DNA of 64,000 nt from DASSUW01 sp963803335 (GTDB lineage: Bacteria > Actinomycetota > Thermoleophilia > Solirubrobacterales > Solirubrobacteraceae). Shown one piece after another: positions 8,925-15,963 of the stretch. The first letter of the stretch is position 1, and every line of letters starts with the position of its first letter. The notes below the pieces were generated by a model that did no database searches, was not told the origin of the DNA, and saw nothing but the letters and a program-made list of their open reading frames with translations. The DNA is taken from assembly GCA_963803335.1 (NCBI GenBank), contig CAWDME010000021.1, positions 60,872 through 124,871 of the forward strand, given 5' to 3'. Made by a program: the position numbers and the translations under genes.

Positions 8925-9343
8925 ATCGCGCGGAACGTGGCCGCGATTTGCGCCAGCCGCGGTCCCCACACCGGCTGGTCGGGCAGCACGGTGACCGCCG
9001 TGACCGTCCAGCGCCGGCCGGCGGCCAGCAGCCGCCACTGCTCGCTCGCGCTCACCAGCTCACCGTCGCCGGCGTCGAGCACGAACGTCCGCACGCACTC
9101 GACGCCACCGAGCGTCGTCGTCTCGGCGTCGACGAGCAGCGTGCCGGGAGCCGAGAGCTGGCGCGCGAGGTCCTCCGCGACCACATCGTCGAGCCGCGCA
9201 TCCGGGTCCTCGTCGAGCCACGCCACGGTGAGCAGCGCCTGCGCGTCGCCGGCCACGCCGAACACCACGCCCGCGTCGAGCCGCGCCCGCGGCGCCGCAT
9301 CCAGCACCTCCCCTCCGTCGAGCGCGAACGGGAGGTCGCTCAC
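8921..9343 (-). CDS. 140-aa cassette protein, DcrB/LpqN-like fold suspected
   Basis: 140 residues starting with GTG at 9341-9343, which overlaps the immunity gene's TGA by four bases. There is no signal peptide. The pattern, an N-terminal beta segment, alternating strands with a central helix (LDDVVAEDLARQL), and a final strand-helix (RWTVTAVTVL to LAQIAATFRAI), resembles the DcrB/DUF1795/LpqN group. In type VI secretion, DUF1795 proteins (EagR/EagT) act as adaptors that hold toxin transmembrane segments. The position directly after the toxin and immunity genes supports an adaptor or second immunity role here. The fold assignment comes from pattern only and is tentative. Confidence 0.6.
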   Translation of the reverse strand: MSDLPFALDGGEVLDAAPRARLDAGVVFGVAGDAQALLTVAWLDEDPDARLDDVVAEDLARQLSAPGTLLVDAETTTLGGVECVRTFVLDAGDGELVSASEQWRLLAAGRRWTVTAVTVLPDQPVWGPRLAQIAATFRAI

Positions 9344-9858
9344 CGGCCGAACAGGCGCCGCCAGCCCGTTCGCTCCGGCTGCGGCGTCATGGGCGGCAGC
9401 TCGGGTTCGGTCAGGCCGTCGAGGAATGTCTGGAGGTCGGCTGCGATCTCGTAGAGATTGCTGAAGTCCACCTCACCGTCGTCGAAGCCTTCCTCGTGGT
9501 CCCAGAACAACACAGGCCCGTCGCGACCTTCGCGCCCGTCGAGGCAGATCAGGTTGCCGACCTCGTCGCCGGCGATCGCCAGCAGGCCCTCGGGGACGTC
9601 GCCGACCCGTCCGGCGACGCCTGTGAGGTCGCCGTCGGGTGCCGCTAGGACGCCGAAAAACGCCGCGACGCGACTGCTCTGCCACCGGTCATGCTGCTCG
9701 AACTTGAACGTGTTCTTGACTGGGCGACCGCCGTCCTGCTCTGCCAAGAAGGCGCGGTAGCTCGGCGGCAGAGGCCGCCCGAGGTCGGCGAGCCCTCGCT
9801 CCGTATCCGCGAGTGCCTCGGACGGCGCAGGCGGCCGGGGTTCCTTGAGCTCGATCAC
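9340..9858 (-). CDS. SMI1/KNR4 (SUKH) family immunity protein
   Basis: 172 residues from GTG at 9856-9858. Features of the SUKH superfamily are visible in order: LPPSYRAFLAEQDGG near residues 33-47, a middle aromatic stretch, PEGLLAIAGDEVGNLICLD, and VLFWDHE. A C-terminal helix (LQTFLDGL) and a basic tail follow. SUKH proteins are the most common immunity proteins beside secreted nuclease toxins and bind the toxin to block it in the cytoplasm. The gene begins inside the stop of the WHH toxin (GTGA overlap) and ends inside the start of the next gene, so it is made together with the toxin. Confidence 0.85.
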   Translation of the reverse strand: MIELKEPRPPAPSEALADTERGLADLGRPLPPSYRAFLAEQDGGRPVKNTFKFEQHDRWQSSRVAAFFGVLAAPDGDLTGVAGRVGDVPEGLLAIAGDEVGNLICLDGREGRDGPVLFWDHEEGFDDGEVDFSNLYEIAADLQTFLDGLTEPELPPMTPQPERTGWRRLFGR

Positions 9859-11498
9859 TGCCCTCCTGCCACGGCTGGCCCACCAACTGCGACGCCGGCA
9901 GCCCCGCCGCCGACGGCGCCCGCCCGTTCGAACGGCGTGAACACGCCGCCCGGGCGGACGAGGCCGACCTGGCCATTCTCAATCGCAGCAGCGCCGCCGC
10001 TGTGGCGGGCGGCCTCGTGGAGGTCGCGCGGCACGAGTTCCATGGTCTTGCCGTCTTCGACGTGATGCCAGACGTAGCCGGCGGGAGTCTCCATGCGATG
10101 CGTGGCTTGGTTGGCGAGGGCGGCGTCGTGCGCGCGGTCCCCGGTTAACCCGTGCACCGGGACCCGGTCAATCGCCTGGTTCGTGAACACCGGGTAGCCA
10201 GCCCGGGTAAACCGCACGCCCCGAGGATACTTCGCTGCCAGATCCAGTCGCGTGGGCTCGGGGATGTTGGGCGCCCCGGTTCCCGGCCGCGCGCCGAAGT
10301 CTGGCTTACGGAAGTCCATCTTCGTCCCGGCGAACTTGCGGCTGTTGATCGGGAACGGGGTCCGGCCGAGCGTCTGGAGCTTGGGCGATCCGATCACGCG
10401 CGTAAGTCGCGAGCCCCGCGCCGGGAGCGTGCCCGTCCCGCCGCCGAGGAACCCGATGCCCATCTCTCCGAACCAGTCGAAGGGGCGGCCGTTGGCGAGT
10501 TCGTCGTAGCCCACGAGCTGCTTGGTCGTGCCGATTGGGTCGTGGTAGGCACGCGAGCCGACCGCGGCGACGCCGCCGGGGATCTTCTCGGGGTGGTTGT
10601 ACGCCGACTTGGCGAGGCTGACCGTGCCCGCGACGGCGGTCATCTCCCCGCGGCCGATCTTGAAGAAGTCCTTCGCGATGCCCGGCCAGTTCTTCGGCGG
10701 CTCCATCTCGCTGATGGGGACGTTCTGGGGCTGCGGCTTCGGGACGTTGCCGGCCGCGCCGATCGACGCCTCGGACGGCAGGCCGGGTGAGCCCAGCACG
10801 CCGGCGGGCATCGTGCGCAGGACCATCTGGAGGACGATGCCGTTGCTCTCGGCGTCGTCGGCCGCGTCCTGGCCGTCCTTGCGGGCGTCGCGCAGGTCGT
10901 CCTCGGCATGCTTGAGCTTGGTGCGGGCGCGCTGCTCGCGCCGCTCGGCCTCGTGCAGGTCGGTCTCGGCGGCCGAGTAGGCGGCGTTGGCGGCGTCGAT
11001 CGCCGCCTGCGCGCCGCCGTCGCCGAGCAGCGAGTCGAGCGCCGAGCTGAACAGCTTCATCTCCGCGGCCTGGCGCGCGATCACGGCGGCGTCCATCCGG
11101 CCCTGCGCGTCCTTCTCGTCGTCGACCGCCTTGCCGATCGCGTCCTTGGCGTCGTTGATCTCGTCGCGGGCCTTCTGCGCCCGCACGATCGCCTTCTGCG
11201 CCCGCTTCTGCGCGTCCTCGAGCGCGTCGGCGCTGGACGAGATCTGCAGGCCGGCGTTGAGGACCGAGAAGCTCGCGGAACTGAGCGTGTTCGACTGGGT
11301 GCCGGTGAGATCGGCGAACGTGGAGCTGCCGGGGCCGGCCCAGCTGCCCATCAGCGTCGGCGCCTTGGCGACCTGCTGGGCCTGCTGGCCGAGGTCGACC
11401 CCGACCGCCTCGAGCTGACGGCCGGCGGTGAGCAGCGCGCCGGGGTCGCCCTTGGGGACGGTGATCCCCTCGACGCTCTCGCCGGGCTGTGCGCTCAC
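9855..11498 (-). CDS. WXG100/LXG-type polymorphic toxin with C-terminal WHH (HNH/EndoVII) nuclease domain
   Basis: 547 residues. The N-terminal 100 residues form a WXG100-like helical hairpin with SWAGPGSSTF as the W-x-G turn. A long charged coiled coil (about 105-210) and a glycine/proline-rich middle follow. The C-terminal toxin module from about residue 440 contains GYVWHHVEDGKTMELVP and DLHEAARHSGG. These are the conserved W-H-H and LH...HxGG motifs of the WHH nucleases (HNH/EndoVII superfamily), expected to cut DNA or RNA in a target cell. A short Ala/Gly/Val-rich tail ends the protein. There is no Sec signal, in keeping with type VII-like export. It starts with GTG inside the stop of the EspC-like gene. 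The C-terminal half looks slightly less GC-rich than the N-terminal half, as expected where toxin tips are exchanged. Confidence 0.85.
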   Translation of the reverse strand: MSAQPGESVEGITVPKGDPGALLTAGRQLEAVGVDLGQQAQQVAKAPTLMGSWAGPGSSTFADLTGTQSNTLSSASFSVLNAGLQISSSADALEDAQKRAQKAIVRAQKARDEINDAKDAIGKAVDDEKDAQGRMDAAVIARQAAEMKLFSSALDSLLGDGGAQAAIDAANAAYSAAETDLHEAERREQRARTKLKHAEDDLRDARKDGQDAADDAESNGIVLQMVLRTMPAGVLGSPGLPSEASIGAAGNVPKPQPQNVPISEMEPPKNWPGIAKDFFKIGRGEMTAVAGTVSLAKSAYNHPEKIPGGVAAVGSRAYHDPIGTTKQLVGYDELANGRPFDWFGEMGIGFLGGGTGTLPARGSRLTRVIGSPKLQTLGRTPFPINSRKFAGTKMDFRKPDFGARPGTGAPNIPEPTRLDLAAKYPRGVRFTRAGYPVFTNQAIDRVPVHGLTGDRAHDAALANQATHRMETPAGYVWHHVEDGKTMELVPRDLHEAARHSGGAAAIENGQVGLVRPGGVFTPFERAGAVGGGAAGVAVGGPAVAGGQ

Positions 11499-11779
11499 GT
11501 GCGCATCTGGCTGTCGTCGGTTTCCCGGTAGGCGGCGGCCGCGGCGCCCAGGTTGTCGCCGGTGCGGCGGATCACATCGGCGTTGCTCGCCAGGTGACCC
11601 TCCCAGGCGGTGCCGAAGGCGGCGCCTGCCGCCATCGCGCCCGCGTGCCCCGCCGATTCCGCGACCGACGACGACGCCGCGCGCAGCACGCCGGCCGAGC
11701 CGCCGAGGGCCCCGGCGATGACGTGGTGATGACCTCGGCCCGCGGCGAGCTCATCCGTGTTCACCTTGAAATCTGGCAT
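11495..11779 (-). CDS. EspC/WXG100-like type VII secretion target
   Basis: 94 residues from the ATG at 11777-11779, which has GGGAGG four bases upstream (11784-11789). A longer in-frame start would lack this site. The protein is a small Ala-rich helical hairpin with FKVNTDEL at the N-terminus, a central WEGHL in the turn region, and a C-terminal AAAAYRETD. That is the shape of EspC-type (ESX secretion-associated) proteins, which pair with WXG100 effectors for export. It heads the five-gene overlap chain that continues into the WHH toxin and its immunity protein. About 70 bases separate it from the cysN stop. Confidence 0.75.
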   Translation of the reverse strand: MPDFKVNTDELAAGRGHHHVIAGALGGSAGVLRAASSSVAESAGHAGAMAAGAAFGTAWEGHLASNADVIRRTGDNLGAAAAAYRETDDSQMRT

Positions 11780-11852
11780 CCAGCCTCCCGCTCGCCAGTG
11801 GATCTGGCCTCCAAGGTATCGCCGGCTCGGCCCGGCCTCAATCACGAAGTTG

Positions 11853-13028
11853 TTACGTGATCATCCCGGCGCCGACCGTGTCGTTCGTGGCCTCGTCGAC
11901 CACGATGAAGGCGCCGGTCGCGCGCAGGCGCTCGTACGGGTCGGGCACGAGTGGCGCGCCGAGCCGCAGGCGGACGCGGCCGATCGCGTTGAGGTCGAGC
12001 TCGTCGGCCGGCTCGCGCTCGAGCGTCGTCATGTCGAGCCGGTGCTCGATCGCCTCGAGCCGCGCCGAGACGGTGCGGGTCGTGTGCTTGACGACGTAGC
12101 GGTCGCCCGGGCGCGCCGGCGCGTCACCCAGCCAGCACAGCGTCGCCGACAGCTCGCGCACCGGCTCGGGCGCCTCGGCGGGGCGGGCGAGCAGGTCGCC
12201 GCGCCCGACGTCGAGGTCGTCCTCGAGCGCCACGGCGATCGACCGCGGCGCGGCCGCGGTGTCCGCGCCGTCCTCGAACGCGGCCACGCGTGTGCGTGTC
12301 CCGCTCGGCAGCACGACGACCTCGTCGCCGACCCGCAGCGTGCCGCCGGCCAGCCGGCCGGCATACCAGCGCGTGTCACCCGCGCGGATCACGTACTGGA
12401 CCGGGAGGCGCGCCGGTCCGTCGGACACGCCGTTGACCGCGGGCACCGCCTCGAGGTGCTCGAGCAGCGCCGGTCCCGCGTACCACGGCATCGCGGACGA
12501 GCGCTCGACGACGTTGTCGCCGTGCAGCGCGCTCACCGGGATGAAGCCGACGCCCTCCAGCCCGAGGCGCGAAGCCCAGTCGAGCACCTCGCGCACGACC
12601 GCGTCGAAGCGCTCCTCGGCGTAGCCGACGAGGTCCATCTTGTTCACCAGCACGGTCACGCTCGGCACGCCGAGCAGTGCGGCGATGGCCAGGTGCCGGC
12701 GCGACTGCTCGGTCATCCCGCGCCGCGCATCGACGAGCACGAGCGCCAGGTCAGCGGTCGAGGCACCCGTCGCCATGTTGCGCGTGTACTGCGCGTGCCC
12801 GGGGCAGTCGTGGAGCACGAAGCGGCGCTTCGGCGTGGCGAAATGGCGGTAGGCGACGTCGATCGTGATGCCCTGCTCGCGCTCGGCGCGCAGGCCGTCG
12901 GTGAGCCGCGCGAGATCGGCGGCGGTGCCCAGCTCGTCGGCCATCAGCGACTTGGAGTCGTGCAGCAGGCGGCCGATCAGCGTCGACTTGCCGTCGTCGA
13001 CGGATCCCGCCGTGGCGACTCTCAGCAC
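11853..13028 (-). CDS. cysN: sulfate adenylyltransferase large subunit (GTPase)
   Basis: 391 residues from GTG at 13026-13028, sharing one base with the TAG of cysD. The G-domain motifs are complete: GSVDDGKST (P-loop), DCPGHAQY and NKMD. They are followed by two EF-Tu-like beta-barrel domains. CysN couples GTP hydrolysis to the CysD reaction of ATP and sulfate to adenosine 5'-phosphosulfate. There is no C-terminal APS kinase domain, unlike the CysNC fusion of mycobacteria. It is the last gene of the reductase-cysD-cysN operon. Confidence 0.95.
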   Translation of the reverse strand: MLRVATAGSVDDGKSTLIGRLLHDSKSLMADELGTAADLARLTDGLRAEREQGITIDVAYRHFATPKRRFVLHDCPGHAQYTRNMATGASTADLALVLVDARRGMTEQSRRHLAIAALLGVPSVTVLVNKMDLVGYAEERFDAVVREVLDWASRLGLEGVGFIPVSALHGDNVVERSSAMPWYAGPALLEHLEAVPAVNGVSDGPARLPVQYVIRAGDTRWYAGRLAGGTLRVGDEVVVLPSGTRTRVAAFEDGADTAAAPRSIAVALEDDLDVGRGDLLARPAEAPEPVRELSATLCWLGDAPARPGDRYVVKHTTRTVSARLEAIEHRLDMTTLEREPADELDLNAIGRVRLRLGAPLVPDPYERLRATGAFIVVDEATNDTVGAGMIT

Positions 13029-13897
13029 TAGAAGTACCCCACGCGCTTGCGGTCTTCCATGGCGGCCTCTGAGACGCGGTCGTCGGCGCGCGTCTCGCCA
13101 CGCTCGGTGATCCGCGTGGCGGCGATCTCGGCGACCACGTCGTCGAGCGTCGCCGCCCGCGAACGCACGGCCCCTGTGCAGGTCATGTCTCCCACGGTCC
13201 GGTAGCGCACCGACTCCACGAACGGCTCCTCGTCGTCGCGCAGCGGCAGCACGTCGGAGACGGCGTAGAGCATCCCGTCCCGCGCGAACACCTCGCGTTC
13301 GTGCGCGAAGTAGATCGGCGGCAGCTCGAGCTCCTCGACGCGGACGTACTCCCACACGTCGAGCTCGGTCCAGTTCGACAGCGGGAACACGCGCACGTGC
13401 TCGCCCCGCCGCACGCGGCCGTTGTAGAGGTCCCACAGCTCCGGCCGCTGGCGGCGCGGATCCCACTGCCCGAAGTCGTCGCGGAACGAGAACACGCGCT
13501 CCTTGGCCCGCGCCCGCTCCTCGTCGCGCCGCGCGCCGCCGAACGCGGCGTCGAACCCGTGCTCGGCGATGGCGTCGAGCAGCGTGGTGGTCTGCAGCTG
13601 GTTGCGCGAAGGCTCGTCGCGCACGCGCCCGCGGTCGATCGACTCCTGCACCGAGGCCACCACGATGTCCGGCACGTGGCGGTTGCGGAACTCGATGACC
13701 TCCGGGAAGTTGTGCCCGGTGTCGACGTGCATCACCGGAAACGGCACGTCGCCCGGCTGGAACGCCTTGCGCGCGAGGTGCAGCAGCACGATCGAGTCCT
13801 TGCCGCCGGAGAACAGCAGCACGGGCTTCTCGAGCTCCGCCGCCACCTCGCGGATGACGTGGATCGCCTCGGCTTCGAGCTGTTCGAGGTGGTCCAT
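13028..13897 (-). CDS. cysD: sulfate adenylyltransferase small subunit
   Basis: 289 residues, PP-loop ATP pyrophosphatase family. SGGKDS at about residues 34-39 binds the ATP phosphates. HVDTGHNFPEV, GGARRDEE and the C-terminal GDMTCTGA and KRVGYF are CysD hallmarks. With CysN it makes APS in the cytoplasm. The ATG shares one base with the reductase stop codon (TGATG), and its own stop overlaps cysN, so the three genes form one tightly coupled unit. Confidence 0.96.
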   Translation of the reverse strand: MDHLEQLEAEAIHVIREVAAELEKPVLLFSGGKDSIVLLHLARKAFQPGDVPFPVMHVDTGHNFPEVIEFRNRHVPDIVVASVQESIDRGRVRDEPSRNQLQTTTLLDAIAEHGFDAAFGGARRDEERARAKERVFSFRDDFGQWDPRRQRPELWDLYNGRVRRGEHVRVFPLSNWTELDVWEYVRVEELELPPIYFAHEREVFARDGMLYAVSDVLPLRDDEEPFVESVRYRTVGDMTCTGAVRSRAATLDDVVAEIAATRITERGETRADDRVSEAAMEDRKRVGYF

Positions 13898-15693
13898 CAG
13901 ACCGCGCACTCGCCCTCGCCGCGCTGGACCTCGAACGGGACCTTCTTGGTCCAGTCGATGAACTCGTTCATCGTCTCCAGGCCGAACTCGACGGGCATGG
14001 CGAGATCGCGGACCGCGTCCTCGAACGCCGTGGTGCCGACGCGTGCGGCGAAGGCATTGAACACCTCGCCGGGCTCGCGCTCGGCTTCGTACTTGCGGAG
14101 CCAGCGCTCGACGGCCTCCGGCACGCGCTTGGCGGGCAGGCGCACCTTCAGCCGCGTGCCGTACACGATCTCCCCGCCTTCGTAGTTGCCGCCGATGTGG
14201 GCGACGTAGGCCGGGATCGTGTTCTGGCCGACCTTGATCGAGGCGCCGTAGAACCCGATGTTGCCGATGTGGTGCTGGCTGCAGCCGTTGGGGCAGCCGG
14301 ACATCTTGATGTGGATGCCGCGGGTCAGCGGGTCGGTGATGTGCATCGCCGCGATCCGCTCGCTGATCGCCCGGTTGAGCCCCATCGAGCTCGTGATGCC
14401 GAGCTTGCAGGAGTCGGTGCCGGGGCACGAGACGACGTCATTGACCTGGTCGGCGCCGGCATTGCCGAGGCCGAGCGCCTGCAGCCGCGTCCAGACGTCA
14501 TACACGGACTCGTCGCGCACCCACCGCAGCACGAAGTTCTGGTGCACGGTGGTGCGGGCGTAGCCGCCCGAGAACTCGCGCATGATGTCGGCGAGCCCGC
14601 GGAACTGCTCGGGCGTCAGGTCGCCGCGCGGCACGAGGACCTGGACGGCGCTGAAGCCCTCCTGGCGCTGGGCCTCGACGTTGGCGGCCCGGAAGGCGAG
14701 GAACTCGGTCAGGTCGCCGTTCGGCGAGCCGGCGCGGACGGGCGGCTCCGGCGCGTTGGCCTCCTCGTCGTGCAGGAACAGCCGCGGCTGGGGATCGAAG
14801 TCGCGCTCGTCGACCCAGTCGCCCTGCAGCTCCTCCTCGACGAGCTCGCGCATCGCCTCGATGCCGATCTTGTCGACCATCACCTTCAGGCGGGCGCGGG
14901 CGCGGTTGACGCGCAGCCAGTCCTGGCGGTCGAAGATCCGCAGGACGGCCTCGGTGTACTTGAGGTACTCGCCGTCGTCGGCGCGCACGAAGTCGATCAG
15001 CGTCGGCGCGACGCGCGGCATGATCGACGTGCCGCCGCCGATCCGCATCTCGAAGCCCTTGACGCCGTCGCACTCGCGGGCGATGAAGGCGACGTCGTGG
15101 ATGCCGGTGAGCGCGCGGTCGGTGTCCGAGCCGGTAAACGCGGTCTTGACCTTGCGCGGCATCAGCTGCGTGGTCGGGTGGCGCACGAAGTAGCGCACGT
15201 AGGCGCCCGCATAGGGCGTCGGGTCGAAGGTCTCGTCGTGGCAGACGCCGGCCCACGGGTCGGCCGTCACGTTGCGCACGGTGTTGCCGCAGCCCTCGCG
15301 GCTGGAGAGGCCGGCCGCGGAGATCTCGCGGATCAGGTCTGCGGCGTCGCGCAGCGGCACGTGGTGCATCTGGATGTTCTGCCGGGTCGTGATGTGGCCC
15401 TTCTTGAGCGGAACCCACCGCTCGATCACGTCGGCGAACGTCTCCATCTGCTCGGGCGTGATGCCGCCCCACGGCAGCTTCACGCGGATCATCTGGACGT
15501 CGGCCTGGCGCTGGCCGTAGACGCCCTGCTTCAGGCGGAAGCCGATGAACTCGTTCTCGGGCGTATCACCGGCAAGGAACTTCTCCGCCTCATTGTCGAA
15601 GTCGTCGAACTCCCGCTCCAGGATCGGGATGATGTGACCCGGGACGTCGGTGCGGATCTCGGGGTTCTCGAGAGAACCCGGTTTGGCACTCAT
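13897..15693 (-). CDS. ferredoxin-dependent sulfite/nitrite reductase
   Basis: 598 residues starting at the ATG 15691-15693. Two ferredoxin-like half-domains and two siroheme/4Fe-4S domains alternate. The cluster-siroheme ligands are CPGTDSC and, about 40 residues on, CPNGC, matching the C-x5-C and C-x3-C pattern. HITTRQNIQ is the substrate-side arginine region. Because cysD and cysN follow directly, sulfite reduction to sulfide is more likely than nitrite reduction (NirA/SirA type). A TACTTT box seven bases before the ATG suggests a leaderless mRNA. No APS/PAPS reductase gene lies in this operon. A TTG at 15702 would add three residues. Confidence 0.92.
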   Translation of the reverse strand: MSAKPGSLENPEIRTDVPGHIIPILEREFDDFDNEAEKFLAGDTPENEFIGFRLKQGVYGQRQADVQMIRVKLPWGGITPEQMETFADVIERWVPLKKGHITTRQNIQMHHVPLRDAADLIREISAAGLSSREGCGNTVRNVTADPWAGVCHDETFDPTPYAGAYVRYFVRHPTTQLMPRKVKTAFTGSDTDRALTGIHDVAFIARECDGVKGFEMRIGGGTSIMPRVAPTLIDFVRADDGEYLKYTEAVLRIFDRQDWLRVNRARARLKVMVDKIGIEAMRELVEEELQGDWVDERDFDPQPRLFLHDEEANAPEPPVRAGSPNGDLTEFLAFRAANVEAQRQEGFSAVQVLVPRGDLTPEQFRGLADIMREFSGGYARTTVHQNFVLRWVRDESVYDVWTRLQALGLGNAGADQVNDVVSCPGTDSCKLGITSSMGLNRAISERIAAMHITDPLTRGIHIKMSGCPNGCSQHHIGNIGFYGASIKVGQNTIPAYVAHIGGNYEGGEIVYGTRLKVRLPAKRVPEAVERWLRKYEAEREPGEVFNAFAARVGTTAFEDAVRDLAMPVEFGLETMNEFIDWTKKVPFEVQRGEGECAV

Positions 15694-15700
15694 GCGCCCC

Positions 15701-15706
15701 AAAGTA
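15701..15706 (-). promoter_or_regulatory. -10 box, leaderless promoter of the sulfite reductase operon
   Basis: Read on the minus strand the hexamer is TACTTT, seven bases before the ATG at 15693. Further upstream on the same strand is TTGAAT, 15 bases from the box, a possible -35 element. An inverted CCCCATTTGGGG lies about 30 bases further up, at 15735-15746. Confidence 0.5.
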
Positions 15707-15732
15707 CCAAACCCTGATCTGATTCAAGGTAT

Positions 15733-15927
15733 TTACCCCATTTGGGGGGTGCGGTCGACAGCCTCGAGGCGTGCGGCGCGGACCCAGGGGCTTTCCTTGG
15801 GCTCGTCGGACGCGGGCGGCGGCGCGGTGTCGCGCAGGAACTGCTCCACCGCGGCCATCACGGCCGCGGCCTCTTCGGGCGTCGCGCTCGAGCCGCGCAG
15901 CTCGAGCTTGGGGCGGCGGTTGACCAC
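15733..15927 (-). CDS. acyl-CoA carboxylase epsilon subunit-like protein
   Basis: 64 residues from GTG at 15925-15927; a TACTTT box seven bases upstream supports this start. The sequence follows the actinobacterial carboxylase epsilon pattern: a short basic N-terminus with RPKLELRG, then ATPEEAAAVMAAVEQFL (the TPEE-A-A-V motif), an acidic/proline linker, and a closing SPWVRAARLEA. Epsilon subunits stabilise and stimulate the AccA-AccD complex. They normally sit beside a beta-subunit gene, but here the nearest ones are 9 kb (alpha) and 7 kb (beta) away. It lies between the reductase operon and the divergent metallophosphoesterase. Confidence 0.7.
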   Translation of the reverse strand: MVNRRPKLELRGSSATPEEAAAVMAAVEQFLRDTAPPPASDEPKESPWVRAARLEAVDRTPQMG

Positions 15928-15934
15928 ACCCCGC

Positions 15935-15940
15935 AAAGTA
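15935..15940 (-). promoter_or_regulatory. -10 box for the epsilon-like gene
   Basis: TACTTT on the minus strand, seven bases before the GTG at 15927. Together with the TAGGAT box at 15951-15956 on the other strand it forms a compact divergent promoter. Confidence 0.5.
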
Positions 15941-15950
15941 GCGCCCCGGA

Positions 15951-15956
15951 TAGGAT
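15951..15956 (+). promoter_or_regulatory. -10 box for the metallophosphoesterase gene
   Basis: TAGGAT lies seven bases before the ATG at 15964 with no Shine-Dalgarno sequence between, as in leaderless genes. Confidence 0.5.
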
Positions 15957-15963
15957 CGCCGCC

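Noticed and set aside
15701..15760. Possible riboswitch or tRNA-like structure upstream of the sulfite reductase (CCCCATTTGGGG and a TTCAA)
   Set aside because: I could not draw a full SAM-riboswitch or tRNA-Sec fold, and the TACTTT box seven bases before the ATG leaves no 5' leader to hold a riboswitch.
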